From the NCBI GenBank assembly GCA_016713665.1, contig JADJOR010000002.1:248001-312000 (forward strand): 64,000 bases of DNA. Direction: 5' to 3'. The position numbers were made by a program, and so were the translations under genes. The notes beneath the pieces are model-generated. The model ran no database searches, was not told the DNA's origin, and worked only from the letters and a program-made list of their open reading frames with translations. Numbering within the stretch: position 1 is the first letter of the stretch; the number at the start of each line of letters is the position of its first letter. Shown here piece by piece: positions 26,452 to 35,695 of the stretch. Origin of the DNA: Deltaproteobacteria bacterium. Lineage in GTDB: Bacteria > Myxococcota_A > UBA9160 > UBA4427.

Positions 26452-28461
26452 ATGAGCCAGGAATCCCCGAGCGCCGACGCGAAGCGCGAATCGATCGCAT
26501 TGCTCCTCGTCGTCGAGGACGATCCGACCGCCAATCGCCTGACCGAGGTGCTCGCGCGCCCCGACGGCCTGCGTTACGACATCACCCGCGTGCTGCGCGT
26601 CGAGGACGCCCTGCGCCTGCTCACCGAGTCGCATTTCGACGCGATGCTCCTCGACATCTCGCTCCACGAGGGCCCGGGCCTCGACTCCCTGATGCGCGCC
26701 TCCGCCGCGACGGGCAGCATCCCCGTCGTCGTGCTGACCTATCAGCGCGACGAGGCGACGACCTTGAAGGCGGCGCGCGCCGGCGCCCAGGACTGCCTCT
26801 CCCGCGGCGAGGTCACGCCCGAGCTGATCTCGCGCACCATCCTCCACGCCATCGAGCGCCACAAGATCCTCCAGCAGCTGACCGAGGCGAAGCAGCGCCA
26901 GCGCTTCCTCGCGACCCACGACACGCTGACCGAGCTGCCCAACCGCTATTCGTTCATGCAGCAGCTCGGCCCGATGCTCCACGCGGCGAAGCGGCGCGGG
27001 ACGAAGCTCGCCGTCCTGTTCTTCGACCTCGACGGCTTCAAGGCGATCAACGACAACCTGGGGCACGGCGTCGGCGACGAGCTCCTGACCGACGTCGCGA
27101 AGCGATTGCGCAAGGCGATCCGCAAATGCGATCTCATCGCCCGCATCGGCGGCGACGAGTTCCTCGCGGCGATCCAGGACGTCGAGCACGACGAGACCAC
27201 CCGCAAGGTCGCCGAGGGCATCCGCCGCGAGATCGAGCGCCCCTACCACCTCGACGGCCACGAGTGCTGGATCAGCGCGAGCATCGGGATCTCCTTCTTT
27301 CCCCACCACGGCGAGCACGCCGAGCAGCTGATCCAGAACGCCGACACGGCGATGTACCAGGCGAAGGGCTCGGGCAAGAATCGCGTCTGTCTCTTCAGCG
27401 ACGACATGAACGACAAGTCGGCCGAGCGCTTCGAGCTCGTCTCGGGCCTGCGCGAGGCGGTCCACAGCGGGCAGCTCCAGCTGATGTTCCAGCCCCAGGT
27501 CGACGTCTCGACCGAGGAGATCGTCGGCGTCGAGACCCTGGTCCGCTGGCACCACCCGACGCGCGGGATCGTCTCGCCGGCGAACTTCATCGGCGTCGCC
27601 GAGGACGCGGGCGTGATGGTGCAGCTCGGCGAGTGGGTGCTGCGCAGCGCCTGCGAGGCGGCGCGCAGCTGGGCGCCCCATTCGAATGCGCGGGTCGCGG
27701 TGAACCTGTCGGGGCGCCAGCTCGATCATCCGGACTTCCCGAAGCGGGTCAAGAAGATCCTGTACGAGAGCGAGCTGCCGGCTTCGCGCCTCGAGCTCGA
27801 GCTGACCGAGTCCCTCGCGACGTCCGATTCGGCGATGCGCGTGATCGCCGAGCTGCGCGCCCTCGGCATCCGGGTCGCGATCGACGATTTCGGGACGGGC
27901 TACTCGAGCTTGACGCTGTTGAAGCGCTTGAAGATCGACCTGTTGAAGATCGACCAGTCCTTCGTGCGCGGCGCCGCCCAGACGGATCCCGACCGCGTCA
28001 TCCTCGCGGCGATCATCCAGATGGCGCGCGGCCTCGGGCTCGACGTGCTGGCGGAGGGCGTCGAGAATCCGGAGGAGATGAAGGCCCTGCTCGAGCGCGG
28101 CTGCACGCGGATGCAGGGCTATCTCTTCTCGAAGCCCGTCGACAAGAATCAGCTCGACTGGCTCGTCTCGAGCCCCGACGCGCCCTGGCGCGCGGTCCTC
28201 GCGGATCCGGAGGCGTGGGCGCCGGTCGACGAGCCGGCATTCGATGCGCTCGCCGGACCGGTCGACGGGGCGCCCGACTCGCGCTCCGCCGGAGCCCGGG
28301 TCTCGAACGGCTCGGGCGCCGTGAGCGCCGCTTCGACGTCCCCCGCCGCCGGGGAGGCTACGGGCCGCGGCGTCGCGCTCGGGCGCCTCGGCCTGCGCAG
28401 CGGAAGCTGCGTCGATCCCGACGAAGACCTTTATCCCGTCCTGAAGAACCCGACGCGCTGA
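26452..28461 (+). CDS. Response regulator with GGDEF and EAL domains
   Basis: A 669-residue cyclic-di-GMP signalling protein. REC domain (15-135): acidic pair in VVEDD and phospho-acceptor about D68 (MLLDISL); the conserved lysine position reads CLSRGE, Arg instead of Lys. GGDEF domain (155-320): intact RIGGDEFLA at about 233-237, so cyclase activity is possible. EAL domain (330-585): the motif is ETLVRW, with NLSGRQL, ELTES, DDFGTGYSSL, LKIDQSFV and AEGVE all present, so phosphodiesterase activity is likely retained. The C-terminal 80 residues look disordered. ATG 26452 has GGAG six bases upstream. No partner kinase is adjacent. Confidence 0.93.
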   Translation: MSQESPSADAKRESIALLLVVEDDPTANRLTEVLARPDGLRYDITRVLRVEDALRLLTESHFDAMLLDISLHEGPGLDSLMRASAATGSIPVVVLTYQRDEATTLKAARAGAQDCLSRGEVTPELISRTILHAIERHKILQQLTEAKQRQRFLATHDTLTELPNRYSFMQQLGPMLHAAKRRGTKLAVLFFDLDGFKAINDNLGHGVGDELLTDVAKRLRKAIRKCDLIARIGGDEFLAAIQDVEHDETTRKVAEGIRREIERPYHLDGHECWISASIGISFFPHHGEHAEQLIQNADTAMYQAKGSGKNRVCLFSDDMNDKSAERFELVSGLREAVHSGQLQLMFQPQVDVSTEEIVGVETLVRWHHPTRGIVSPANFIGVAEDAGVMVQLGEWVLRSACEAARSWAPHSNARVAVNLSGRQLDHPDFPKRVKKILYESELPASRLELELTESLATSDSAMRVIAELRALGIRVAIDDFGTGYSSLTLLKRLKIDLLKIDQSFVRGAAQTDPDRVILAAIIQMARGLGLDVLAEGVENPEEMKALLERGCTRMQGYLFSKPVDKNQLDWLVSSPDAPWRAVLADPEAWAPVDEPAFDALAGPVDGAPDSRSAGARVSNGSGAVSAASTSPAAGEATGRGVALGRLGLRSGSCVDPDEDLYPVLKNPTR

Positions 28462-28546
28462 GAGGCTGGTTTCGGCCCGCCCTGTCGCCGGTATAGTCGG
28501 CGACGCGGGCCGTCTTCGATCTGGAGCCGGGCCCGGGAGGTCGGCG

Positions 28547-29407
28547 ATGGGCGACGGGCGGTCGGACGGCGGGAACACATTCATGCGTCGGTACGGTCCC
28601 TGGGCGCTGGTCGCCGGCGCCTCCGACGGCATCGGCGAGAGCTTCGCCCGGGATCTCGCGCGGCGGGGCTGCCACGTCGTGCTGGTCGCCCGGCGCGAGA
28701 CGGTGCTCGCGGACGTCGCGGCGCGGATCCGCGCGGAGTTCGGCGTCGAGACGCGGATCGTCGTCGCCGACCTGACGAGCCCCGAGCTCGCGGCGACGAT
28801 CGCGCGGGGGACCGAGGGGCTCGAGATCGGCCTGCTCGTCTACAACGCCGGCGCGATCCACGGCGCCGCCCGCTTCCTCGACCAGCCCCTCGCGAGCACG
28901 CTCGCCCTCGTCGACCTCAACTGCCGCGGCCCGATGACGCTGGTCCACGGCCTCGGTCCCGCCATGCGCGAACGGGGCCGCGGCGGCATCGTGCTCGTGA
29001 CCTCGATCTCGGCGCTCTCGGGCTCGTCGTTCACGGCGACCTACAACGCCACCAAGTCCTTCGACCTGATCTTCGCCGAGTCGCTCTGGCACGAGCTCGC
29101 CCCGGCCGGCGTCGACGTGATGGCGGCGATCGTCGGGGCGACGCGGACGCCGAGCATGCTCGAGTCGACGAGCGGCTTCGAGCGCTATCCCGGCCTGATG
29201 GAGCCCGACGACGTCGCGCAGGGCGCGCTCTCGGCGCTCGGGCAGGGCCCCGCGTGGGTCGCGGGCAAGGACAACCGCGAGCGCGTGAAGGGACTCTTCC
29301 CGCTCCCGCGGACCCAGATCATCAACGCCATGAGCCAGGCCGTCTCGGGCATCTACGACATTCCCTTCGAGACCGTGTCGGGGCGCGAGCTCGCCGAGAT
29401 CGATTGA
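28547..29407 (+). CDS. Short-chain dehydrogenase of the DltE-like group
   Basis: A 286-residue SDR with cofactor motif LVAGASDGIGESFARDLA, VYNAGAIHG in place of the usual NNAG, catalytic Ser in LVTSISALSGSS and YNATKSF. The C-terminal LGQGPAWVAGKDNRER and PLPRTQIINAMS are subfamily-like. ATG 28547 follows GGGAGG by six bases. A clear paralogue lies at 59179-60054 (shared YGPWALVAG/FGPWAVVAG start, YNAG, ELAPAGVDV), so this is a small gene family here. Substrate unknown. Confidence 0.88.
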   Translation: MGDGRSDGGNTFMRRYGPWALVAGASDGIGESFARDLARRGCHVVLVARRETVLADVAARIRAEFGVETRIVVADLTSPELAATIARGTEGLEIGLLVYNAGAIHGAARFLDQPLASTLALVDLNCRGPMTLVHGLGPAMRERGRGGIVLVTSISALSGSSFTATYNATKSFDLIFAESLWHELAPAGVDVMAAIVGATRTPSMLESTSGFERYPGLMEPDDVAQGALSALGQGPAWVAGKDNRERVKGLFPLPRTQIINAMSQAVSGIYDIPFETVSGRELAEID

Positions 29408-29453
29408 GTCGCGCCCGGCCCGCGTCGTCGCCCGTTCGAGGCCTCGTCCTGCT

Positions 29454-29993
29454 TCAGGCTTCTTCCGGCTCGGGGCGTCTCGCTCGCTCGAGGGGCGGGA
29501 AGTGCTCGAGCCGGTGGAAGTCGGGCTGCGGACCGGGCACCGGCTGCCAGGCGAGGTAGCGCCGCGCCGCGTCCACTCCGTGGATCGCGTAGGCGTTGGC
29601 GGCGTGCAGGCCGGCCGGCAGCCATTCGAGTGGGACCCGCGTCCGCCCCCGCCAGCGCGCGCCCTCGGTCCATGTCTCGAACTCGAGGGCGAGCTCGCTG
29701 GCCACGACCTGGCGGCGCCCGTCGAGGTGAAGCGCCAGCCAGTGGCCCGCCGGACCGAATTCGAGCTCGAGGTAGCGGTCGTCCCGGCCGAGCAGGAAGA
29801 GCTCGACGACCTCGAAATTCCAGAGTCCGTCGCAGCGCCCGGGCGGCGTGGGGGGCGTCGGATCGCCGTAGCGGGTCGCCTCGAGCTCGAGCTCGAGGGC
29901 ATCGCCGAGGCGAAGGTCGATGCGAGCGAATTCGTTCGGCGCGAGCGGCCGACCCGCCCAGGTCCCGCGAATCTCGAAGTGGAAGCGGGTCAC
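29454..29993 (-). CDS. UPF0462 (C4orf33)-like, CBM9-fold protein
   Basis: A 179-residue beta-sandwich protein resembling the UPF0462/C4orf33 family and CBM9/DOMON-like carbohydrate-binding folds. Features: GRCDGLWNFEVVELFLLG, RYLELEFGPAGHWLALHLDG and, near the end, ANAYAIHGVDAARRYLAWQP. It has no signal peptide, so it appears cytoplasmic. The start is GTG 29993. It is divergent from an APH-family kinase. No activity is known for the family. Confidence 0.68.
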   Translation of the reverse strand: MTRFHFEIRGTWAGRPLAPNEFARIDLRLGDALELELEATRYGDPTPPTPPGRCDGLWNFEVVELFLLGRDDRYLELEFGPAGHWLALHLDGRRQVVASELALEFETWTEGARWRGRTRVPLEWLPAGLHAANAYAIHGVDAARRYLAWQPVPGPQPDFHRLEHFPPLERARRPEPEEA

Positions 29994-30092
29994 ACCTACA
30001 CTCCGCGCCGCGCCGAAGCGCCGCTCGGGCGCGGCGAGCGGAGTGCTTGGCTCGTGGAAGGCGTGCGGGGTGGCGTCGTGCAGGGAGAGGGC

Positions 30093-31181
30093 GTGCGGGA
30101 TCGGGATCGCGATTGGCTCGATGCGGACGACACGCAGATCCTCCCTGCGCCGGTGCGCGCCTGCTATCGCGAGCTCGAAGGCCCGGTCCGGCTACGATCG
30201 CTCCACGGCGGCCTGCTCCACCAGAGCTTTCACGTTCGGGCCGGCGCTGTCGAGTACGTGCTGCAGCGGGTGAGCGACGTCTTCGCCCCCGAGATCCACC
30301 AGAACATCCAGGCCGTGACCGCCCATCTCGTCGCCCGCGGCCTGCGGGCGCCGCGCCTGCTGCCGACGCGAGCGGGCGAGCTCGTCGCGTCGCTCGGCGA
30401 CCTCGGCCGCTGGCGCCTGATGGAGCATCTCGGCGGCGTCTCCTTCGAGAAGATCGAGTCCTCGGCCCAGGCCCGTTCGGCCGGAGCGCTCGTCGGCCGT
30501 TTCCATGCGGCGCTCGCCGACTTCGATCGACCGCTCGCGCCGATGGGCATCCCGTATCGCGACACGCCGCTCTATCTCTCCGCCCTCGAGCAGGCCCTCG
30601 CGCGCCACACCGATCACCGGCTGCATGCGCCGATGGCGCGTCTCGCGGCGCAGGTCGTGGCCGCCTTCGACGCGATGGGGCCGCCGGCGCCGGTGCGCAC
30701 GCGGGTCATCCACGGCGATCTCAAGCTCTCGAACCTGCTCTTCGAGGGCGAGCGCGGCGCGGCGAGGGCGCGCGCCTTCGCCCTCGTCGACTTCGACACC
30801 CTGATGCGCGGGACGCTCTGGATGGAGCTCGGGGATGCCTGGCGCTCCTGGTGCAATGCCGCCGGCGAGGACACGAGCACGCCGCGCTTCGATCTCGAGG
30901 TCTTCGCAGCGTCGTGCGAGGGCTTCGCGGCGGGGTACGGCGGACCGCTCGACGCCGACGAGGTCGCCTCCCTCGAGACGGCGCCGGAGCGCATCACCCT
31001 CGAGCTGTGCGCCCGCTTCGTCACCGACGCCCTCGAGGAGCGCTACTTCGGCTGGGACGCCGATCGCTTTCCGACCCGGGGCGACCACAATGCCCTGCGC
31101 GCCGAGGGCCAGTGGCGCCTCGCCGAGGCCGCGCGCGGGACCCGAGCCCGGCGCCGCGAGCTGCTGCAGCGCCTCGCGTGA
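30093..31181 (+). CDS. APH-family phosphotransferase (N-acetylhexosamine-kinase-like)
   Basis: A 362-residue protein-kinase-like phosphotransferase of the aminoglycoside/choline kinase superfamily. The catalytic loop is VIHGDLKLSNLLFEG (Asp base and Asn), the DFG equivalent is ALVDFDTLMRG, and the N-lobe includes LHQSFHVRAGAVEYVLQRV. The C-terminal WMELGDAWRSWCN and YFGWDADRFPTRGDHNALRA are like predicted N-acetylhexosamine 1-kinases rather than antibiotic-resistance enzymes. GTG 30093, preceded by GGGAGAGG, is chosen; the frame is open upstream but lies opposite the neighbouring gene. A sugar substrate is a guess. Confidence 0.78.
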   Translation: MRDRDRDWLDADDTQILPAPVRACYRELEGPVRLRSLHGGLLHQSFHVRAGAVEYVLQRVSDVFAPEIHQNIQAVTAHLVARGLRAPRLLPTRAGELVASLGDLGRWRLMEHLGGVSFEKIESSAQARSAGALVGRFHAALADFDRPLAPMGIPYRDTPLYLSALEQALARHTDHRLHAPMARLAAQVVAAFDAMGPPAPVRTRVIHGDLKLSNLLFEGERGAARARAFALVDFDTLMRGTLWMELGDAWRSWCNAAGEDTSTPRFDLEVFAASCEGFAAGYGGPLDADEVASLETAPERITLELCARFVTDALEERYFGWDADRFPTRGDHNALRAEGQWRLAEAARGTRARRRELLQRLA

Positions 31182-31352
31182 GGCGCGGAGGCAGGGGCGT
31201 CGCGGGCCGCTGCCCCGGCCTTCCCCCGCCCGACCCCGGAACCTAGATTCCCGGCGAGGTCGGGTCCGAAGCCCCGCCCGGTTCCGTGCCCGAGCCGAAG
31301 GGCCTCCTCTCGCGCCTTCCGCTCATCCCCTCTTCCTCGAAGGAAATCTCCG

Positions 31353-32228
31353 ATGCGATTCGCCTATCACGCCACCATGTGCAACCCCGAGTTCTATCTC
31401 CCCCTCGCGATCGCGGTCGAGGAGGCGGGCTTCGACACCTTCACGCTCCCCGACTCCATCTGCTACCCGGAGATCTCCGACAGCAAATATCCCTACAACG
31501 GCACCGGCGACCGCGAGTTCCTCGACGGCGTGCCCTTCCTCGAGCCCTTCTCCGTCGTCCCCGCGATGGGCGCGGTCACGACGAAGCTCCGCTTCAGCAC
31601 GTCGGTCATGAAGCTCGCGATCCGCCAGCCCGTCGTCGTCGCGAAGTCGCTGACCTCGGTCGCCGTCCTGACGAAGAACCGCTTCGTCTTCGGCGTCGGC
31701 ATCAGCCCCTGGCCCGACGACTTCGCCGCCTGCCAGATCCCGTGGGAGAAGCGCGGCAAGCGGATGGACGAGATGATCGACATCGTGAAGGGCCTGATGA
31801 CGGGGGAGTATTTCTCCTACCACGGCGAGATCTTCCAGCTCGACTCGATCAAGCTCTGCCCGGCGCCGTCGAAGCCGGTCCCGATCCTGATCGGGGGCCA
31901 TGCGAAGGCGGCGCTTCAGCGCGCGGCGCGGGTCGCGGACGGATTCATCCACGCGGGCGGAACGTTCGAGTCCCTGGCAGCATCCGTCGCGGAGATCGAG
32001 GGCTACCGCAAGGAGTACGGGCGCGACAAGCTGCCCTTCGAGTATCAATCGATGAGCGCCGAGGCGTTCAGCGTCGATGGAGTCAGGAAGCTCGAGGATC
32101 TCGGAATCCACGAGGCGATCGTGGCCTTCCGCAACCCGTACGAGGGCAAGCCCGATACGCAGACGCTCGAGGAGAAGATCAATCTGATCCGGTGGTTCGC
32201 GGACAACGTGATCCAGAAGACGCGCTGA
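31353..32228 (+). CDS. LLM-class F420-dependent oxidoreductase
   Basis: A 291-residue luciferase-like monooxygenase fold protein of the F420-dependent group (TIM barrel). Characteristic segments: EAGFDTFTLPDSICYP, LRFSTSVMKLAIRQPVVVAK, NRFVFGVGISPWPDDF and PVPILIGGHAKAALQRAARV. ATG 31353 has AAGGA upstream. A second protein of this type lies at 54292-55197, which suggests the organism makes F420 or uses FMN in these enzymes; no F420 biosynthesis gene is in the window. Substrate unknown. Confidence 0.88.
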   Translation: MRFAYHATMCNPEFYLPLAIAVEEAGFDTFTLPDSICYPEISDSKYPYNGTGDREFLDGVPFLEPFSVVPAMGAVTTKLRFSTSVMKLAIRQPVVVAKSLTSVAVLTKNRFVFGVGISPWPDDFAACQIPWEKRGKRMDEMIDIVKGLMTGEYFSYHGEIFQLDSIKLCPAPSKPVPILIGGHAKAALQRAARVADGFIHAGGTFESLAASVAEIEGYRKEYGRDKLPFEYQSMSAEAFSVDGVRKLEDLGIHEAIVAFRNPYEGKPDTQTLEEKINLIRWFADNVIQKTR

Positions 32229-32275
32229 CGGGGGCTTCCCTCCGGAATGCGCGTGGGCCGGAGGGGGAGGGGACT

Positions 32276-34099
32276 TTGAGAAAGCTCGTGATCGGGGCCG
32301 GGGTCGGGATCGTGATCCTGATCGCGGTGGGGGTGGTCGCGTTCTTCAATCTCAATGCGCTGCTCGAGCGCAATCGCGACCGGATCGAAGCGCTGGCGAG
32401 CGACGCGGCGGGGCGTCCGGTCGCGCTCGAGAAGGCATCGGTCGCGTTCTCGAAGGGGCTCGCGATCCGGATCGATGGCGTCCGCGTCGGGGAGGATCCG
32501 CGCTTCGGCAAGACGGATTTCCTGAGTCTCGAGACGGGCTTCGTCGAGGTCGCGCTCTGGCCGCTGCTCCAGAATCGGATCGAGGTCCGGGGCGTGCGCC
32601 TCGAGCGGCCGGTGATCCAGCTGATCGACACGAAGAAGGGCTGGAACTTCGCGAGCCTCGGCGAATCCGACGCGAAGACGGAGTTGCCGGCGCCGGAGGG
32701 CGAGACGCCGCCGATGGCGCTCGTGATCGGGGCGCTCGCGATCTCCGACGGGACGATCGTCTACAGCGACCGGACGGCGAAGGACGGCCTCGCGCTGACG
32801 ATCGAGGAGTTCGAGAGCTCGGGCGCGAACCTGACTCTCGACGGCCCGATCACGCTCGAGTTCTCCGGCCTCGTCCGACCGACGGACGGCGATGCGTCGC
32901 TCGCGAGCCGGCTCTCGGGCGAGCTCGCGATCCGGGACCGTGCGACCGGCGCCGGCCAGCTCCACCTCGAGAGCCCGTCGTTCAAGCCGAAGCTCGTCGG
33001 CGTCGAGCTCGCGGAGGGCGATGCGAAGGAGCGGATCGACGGCCTCGATCTCACGATCGACATTCCGGCCGACGTGGCGAAGACGGGCTACCCGATCGCG
33101 CTCACCGCGAAGGAGGCCCGGCTCGCGGGCTTCGATCTCGACGCGATCGATGGCCGGCTCGTCTACCGCGGCTCGAAGCTCGCGATCGAGCGCTTCGCGA
33201 CCGGCATGGCCGGCGGCCGCGCGGAGCTGGCGGGGAATCTCGGCTTCGGCGCTCCGGGCAAGTCGCCCTTCGACCTCGATCTGAAGGTCGCTGCCCTCGA
33301 CTCCGACGAGCTCGCCCACGTGCTGCTCGGGCTGCCCCGCGGCGTCGTCTCGGGTCGGATCGGCGGCGAGTTCGACCTCGCCGGCAGGAGCCTCGACTGG
33401 GAGACGTTGACCCGCACCCTGGCCGGGCAGATCCGCCTCCAGGTCGACGGCGGCGCGCTCGAGAACGTGAACGTGCTCGACGCCTTCGTGACGCGCCTGG
33501 TCGGCGATCCCGGGGTCGGGCAGATCCTCGCGGGCTCGCTGCGCGAGGCGGTGCCCGATGCGCTGAAGGGCGACCGCACACCCTTCGATCTGCTGAAGCT
33601 CGCCGTAAAGATCCAGGACGGTCGCCTGCGCGCCGACGACCTGCAGCTCTCGGCGAAGGACTTCGGGCTCGCGGCGTCCGGTGCCGTCGGCCTCGACGGC
33701 CTGCTCGACGGCGACGGCCGCGTCCGCTTCTCCCCCGAGCTGTCGAAGAAGATCCTGAAGAAGGCCGATCGCTTCGCGCCCCTGCTCGCCGATGGCGACG
33801 TCGTCGTCCTGCCGCTCCAGCTCGGGGGCAAGCTCTCGGCTCCGTTCCTGCGCCCCGATCTCTCGGCCCTCGGCTCCCATGCCCGGGACGTCGCGACGGA
33901 CGAGCTCAAGGAGAAGGCGGCCAAGAAGCTGACCGACGCGATCTTCGGCAAGAAGAAGAACAAGCAGGAACAGGCGGGCGACGGGGCCGCGACGGCCGCG
34001 GACGGAGCCGCCCCCGCGGCGCCCTCCCAGAAGGAGCTCGAGCGCGACGCGGCGAAGGATCTCGTGAAGCAGGGCCTCGGGAAGCTGCTCGGGGATTAG
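32276..34099 (+). CDS. AsmA-like envelope protein
   Basis: A 607-residue protein with one N-terminal transmembrane helix (LVIGAGVGIVILIAVGVVAF) followed by an AsmA-type periplasmic repeat architecture: RPVALEKASVAFSKGLAIRI, then LRRG-like strands and the C-terminal AsmA region FVTRLVGDPGVGQILAG ... FDLLKLAVKIQDGRLRADDL. AsmA-family proteins are thought to bridge inner and outer membranes and move phospholipids. The tail is Lys/Ala-rich (KKLTDAIFGKKKNKQEQ). TTG 32276 is chosen because the TM helix starts there and GGAGG lies five bases before; upstream frame overlaps the LLM gene. Confidence 0.85.
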   Translation: MRKLVIGAGVGIVILIAVGVVAFFNLNALLERNRDRIEALASDAAGRPVALEKASVAFSKGLAIRIDGVRVGEDPRFGKTDFLSLETGFVEVALWPLLQNRIEVRGVRLERPVIQLIDTKKGWNFASLGESDAKTELPAPEGETPPMALVIGALAISDGTIVYSDRTAKDGLALTIEEFESSGANLTLDGPITLEFSGLVRPTDGDASLASRLSGELAIRDRATGAGQLHLESPSFKPKLVGVELAEGDAKERIDGLDLTIDIPADVAKTGYPIALTAKEARLAGFDLDAIDGRLVYRGSKLAIERFATGMAGGRAELAGNLGFGAPGKSPFDLDLKVAALDSDELAHVLLGLPRGVVSGRIGGEFDLAGRSLDWETLTRTLAGQIRLQVDGGALENVNVLDAFVTRLVGDPGVGQILAGSLREAVPDALKGDRTPFDLLKLAVKIQDGRLRADDLQLSAKDFGLAASGAVGLDGLLDGDGRVRFSPELSKKILKKADRFAPLLADGDVVVLPLQLGGKLSAPFLRPDLSALGSHARDVATDELKEKAAKKLTDAIFGKKKNKQEQAGDGAATAADGAAPAAPSQKELERDAAKDLVKQGLGKLLGD

Positions 34100-34207
34100 G
34101 CGCGGGTCGGTCTTCGGGCGGTCGGCTCGAGACAGTTGGTTCGAGTCGGTCGATTCGAGTCGGCGGCGTGCGCGAAGCCTTCGCGCCCGTGGACGGAGGA
34201 TGGGGAG

Positions 34208-34405
34208 ATGGGCTGGCTTCGCCGGATCGCGCTCGCGCTCCTAGGCCGCTACGGCGCGAGGCTTCGCTATCCGCACCTTCTGCTCCTGGCGGGGTCGGCC
34301 TTCGCCCTCGACCTCGTGCTGCCCGACGGGCTTCCGTTCCTCGACGAGCTCGTGCTCGGCTTGATGACGCTGCTCTTCGCGACCTGGCGGAAGGGTCGGG
34401 GAGGT
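34208..34405 (+). CDS. DUF6116-like small membrane protein (3' end undefined)
   Basis: From ATG 34208, behind a GGAGGATGGGGAG purine run, the frame encodes a small membrane protein: MGWLRRIALALLGRYGARLR, then YPHLLLLAGSAFALDLVLPD, then GLPFLDELVLGLMTLLFATW and RKGRGG. This matches the roughly 60-residue DUF6116 type (basic N-terminus, two hydrophobic helices, basic end). The end given is where family-like sequence stops. There is no stop codon there: the frame stays open to 35806, opposite the P450 gene. Either the stop was lost by deletion or the protein carries a long tail. Function unknown. Confidence 0.5.
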
Positions 34406-35695
34406 CGCGAGACGAGCGCAGCGCCGAGGCTGGCGCGTCGACGACGGCCGTGTGTGCGCGCGGTCGATCCGGATCGGCAGCGCCTCCGGCCGTCGCACGA
34501 AGATGCTCCGCGCGTGGACGACGGGCTTCGCGTCGTCGAGGGTGATCCGGGTCGTGCGCGAGAGCGCGGCCTCGACGACGAGCCGCGCCTCCATGCGGGC
34601 GAGGTGGGCTCCGATGCAGAAATGCGCGCCGCGGCCGAAGCCGACGTGGTTCTTCGGGAAGCGCCGGTCGAGGCGCATCTCGTTCGCGGCCTCGAAGACG
34701 GTCTCGTCGCGGTTGGCCGAGGCCCAGGAGAGCATGAGCCGATCGTCGGGCTCGAGGTCGTAGCCCCCGAGCTGGCAGGCGCGGCGCACCACCCGGTAGT
34801 GGAAGTTGAAGGGCGGCTCGAGCCGCACGACCTCCTCGACGAAGCGCGGGATCAGCGACATCGACCCACGGAGCCGGTCGGCGATCGAAGGGCTCGCGGC
34901 GAGGCGCAGCAGGCACGAGCCGATCAGCGCCGCCGTCGACTCGCCGGCGGCACCGAAGAGGACGGACGAGATTCCGACGGCGGTCGCGCGGTCGATCTGG
35001 CCGTCGGCGACGCCGCGGGCGAGGGCGGCCATCAGCGTCGCGTCGGGCGCGTCGGCGGTCGCGGCATCGGCGGCGTCGAGATGACGGCCGAGATAGTCGA
35101 ACATGCGCGCCGTCTCTTCGCTCAGAAACCGCAGCCGACCGAGGTCGGCATCGCCCGCGAGGATGTCGCCGCCCATCATCGCCCAGATCCGGAAGCTCTC
35201 GACGTCGCGCTCGGGGAGCCCGAGCAGATGGGCGATCGCGAGCGCGGGGATGCGCTCGGCGATCGGCGCGAAGTCGCCGCCGCCCGCCGCAAGCCAGGGC
35301 GAGAGGGCGCGGTCGACCCAGCCGCGGATCCGGGACTCCATGCGCTCGATGCGGGCCGGGGAGAGGCGGGGCTGGAGCAGCGCGCGGTGGACCGTATGGT
35401 CGGGCTCGTCGGCGGTCGCGATGACCTGGATGGCGCCCGTCCCGCGCATGTCGAAGATCGAGGGATGGCCGCTCTCGCCGCGCATCACGACGCCGGTCAG
35501 GTTCGCGGAGAAATCGTCCTCGCGGCCGAGCGCTTCCTCGACGAGGTCCCAGGAGAGCACGAGATGGGCGCCCGAGTCGCCGACCCGGCAGACCGGTCGC
35601 GTCTTGCGCAGCTTCGCGTAGAACGGCTCCGGATTCGCGATCACGGCCGGCGACAGGATCTCGCTCGGATCTTCGGAGTAGTAGGGCGCGCGCAT
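34241..35695 (-). CDS. Cytochrome P450 with abnormal C-terminal extension
   Basis: A bacterial class I P450, 484 residues to the first stop. Haem-binding loop VGFGRGAHFCIGAHLAR with the axial Cys, K-helix EEVVRLEPPFNF (ExxR), I-helix SSVLFGAAGESTAAL with the acid/alcohol pair. The recognisable family ends near PEALPIRIDRA at about 34445. The following 70 codons (Arg/Pro/Glu-rich) run antisense through the DUF6116-like gene until TAG 34241 and are probably not native. ATG 35695 shares its A with the TGA of the upstream GMC oxidoreductase gene, so the two are translationally coupled. It needs ferredoxin partners not seen here; substrate unknown. Confidence 0.88.
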   Translation of the reverse strand: MRAPYYSEDPSEILSPAVIANPEPFYAKLRKTRPVCRVGDSGAHLVLSWDLVEEALGREDDFSANLTGVVMRGESGHPSIFDMRGTGAIQVIATADEPDHTVHRALLQPRLSPARIERMESRIRGWVDRALSPWLAAGGGDFAPIAERIPALAIAHLLGLPERDVESFRIWAMMGGDILAGDADLGRLRFLSEETARMFDYLGRHLDAADAATADAPDATLMAALARGVADGQIDRATAVGISSVLFGAAGESTAALIGSCLLRLAASPSIADRLRGSMSLIPRFVEEVVRLEPPFNFHYRVVRRACQLGGYDLEPDDRLMLSWASANRDETVFEAANEMRLDRRFPKNHVGFGRGAHFCIGAHLARMEARLVVEAALSRTTRITLDDAKPVVHARSIFVRRPEALPIRIDRAHTRPSSTRQPRRCARLATSPTLPPGREEQRHQAEHELVEERKPVGQHEVEGEGRPRQEQKVRIAKPRAVAA

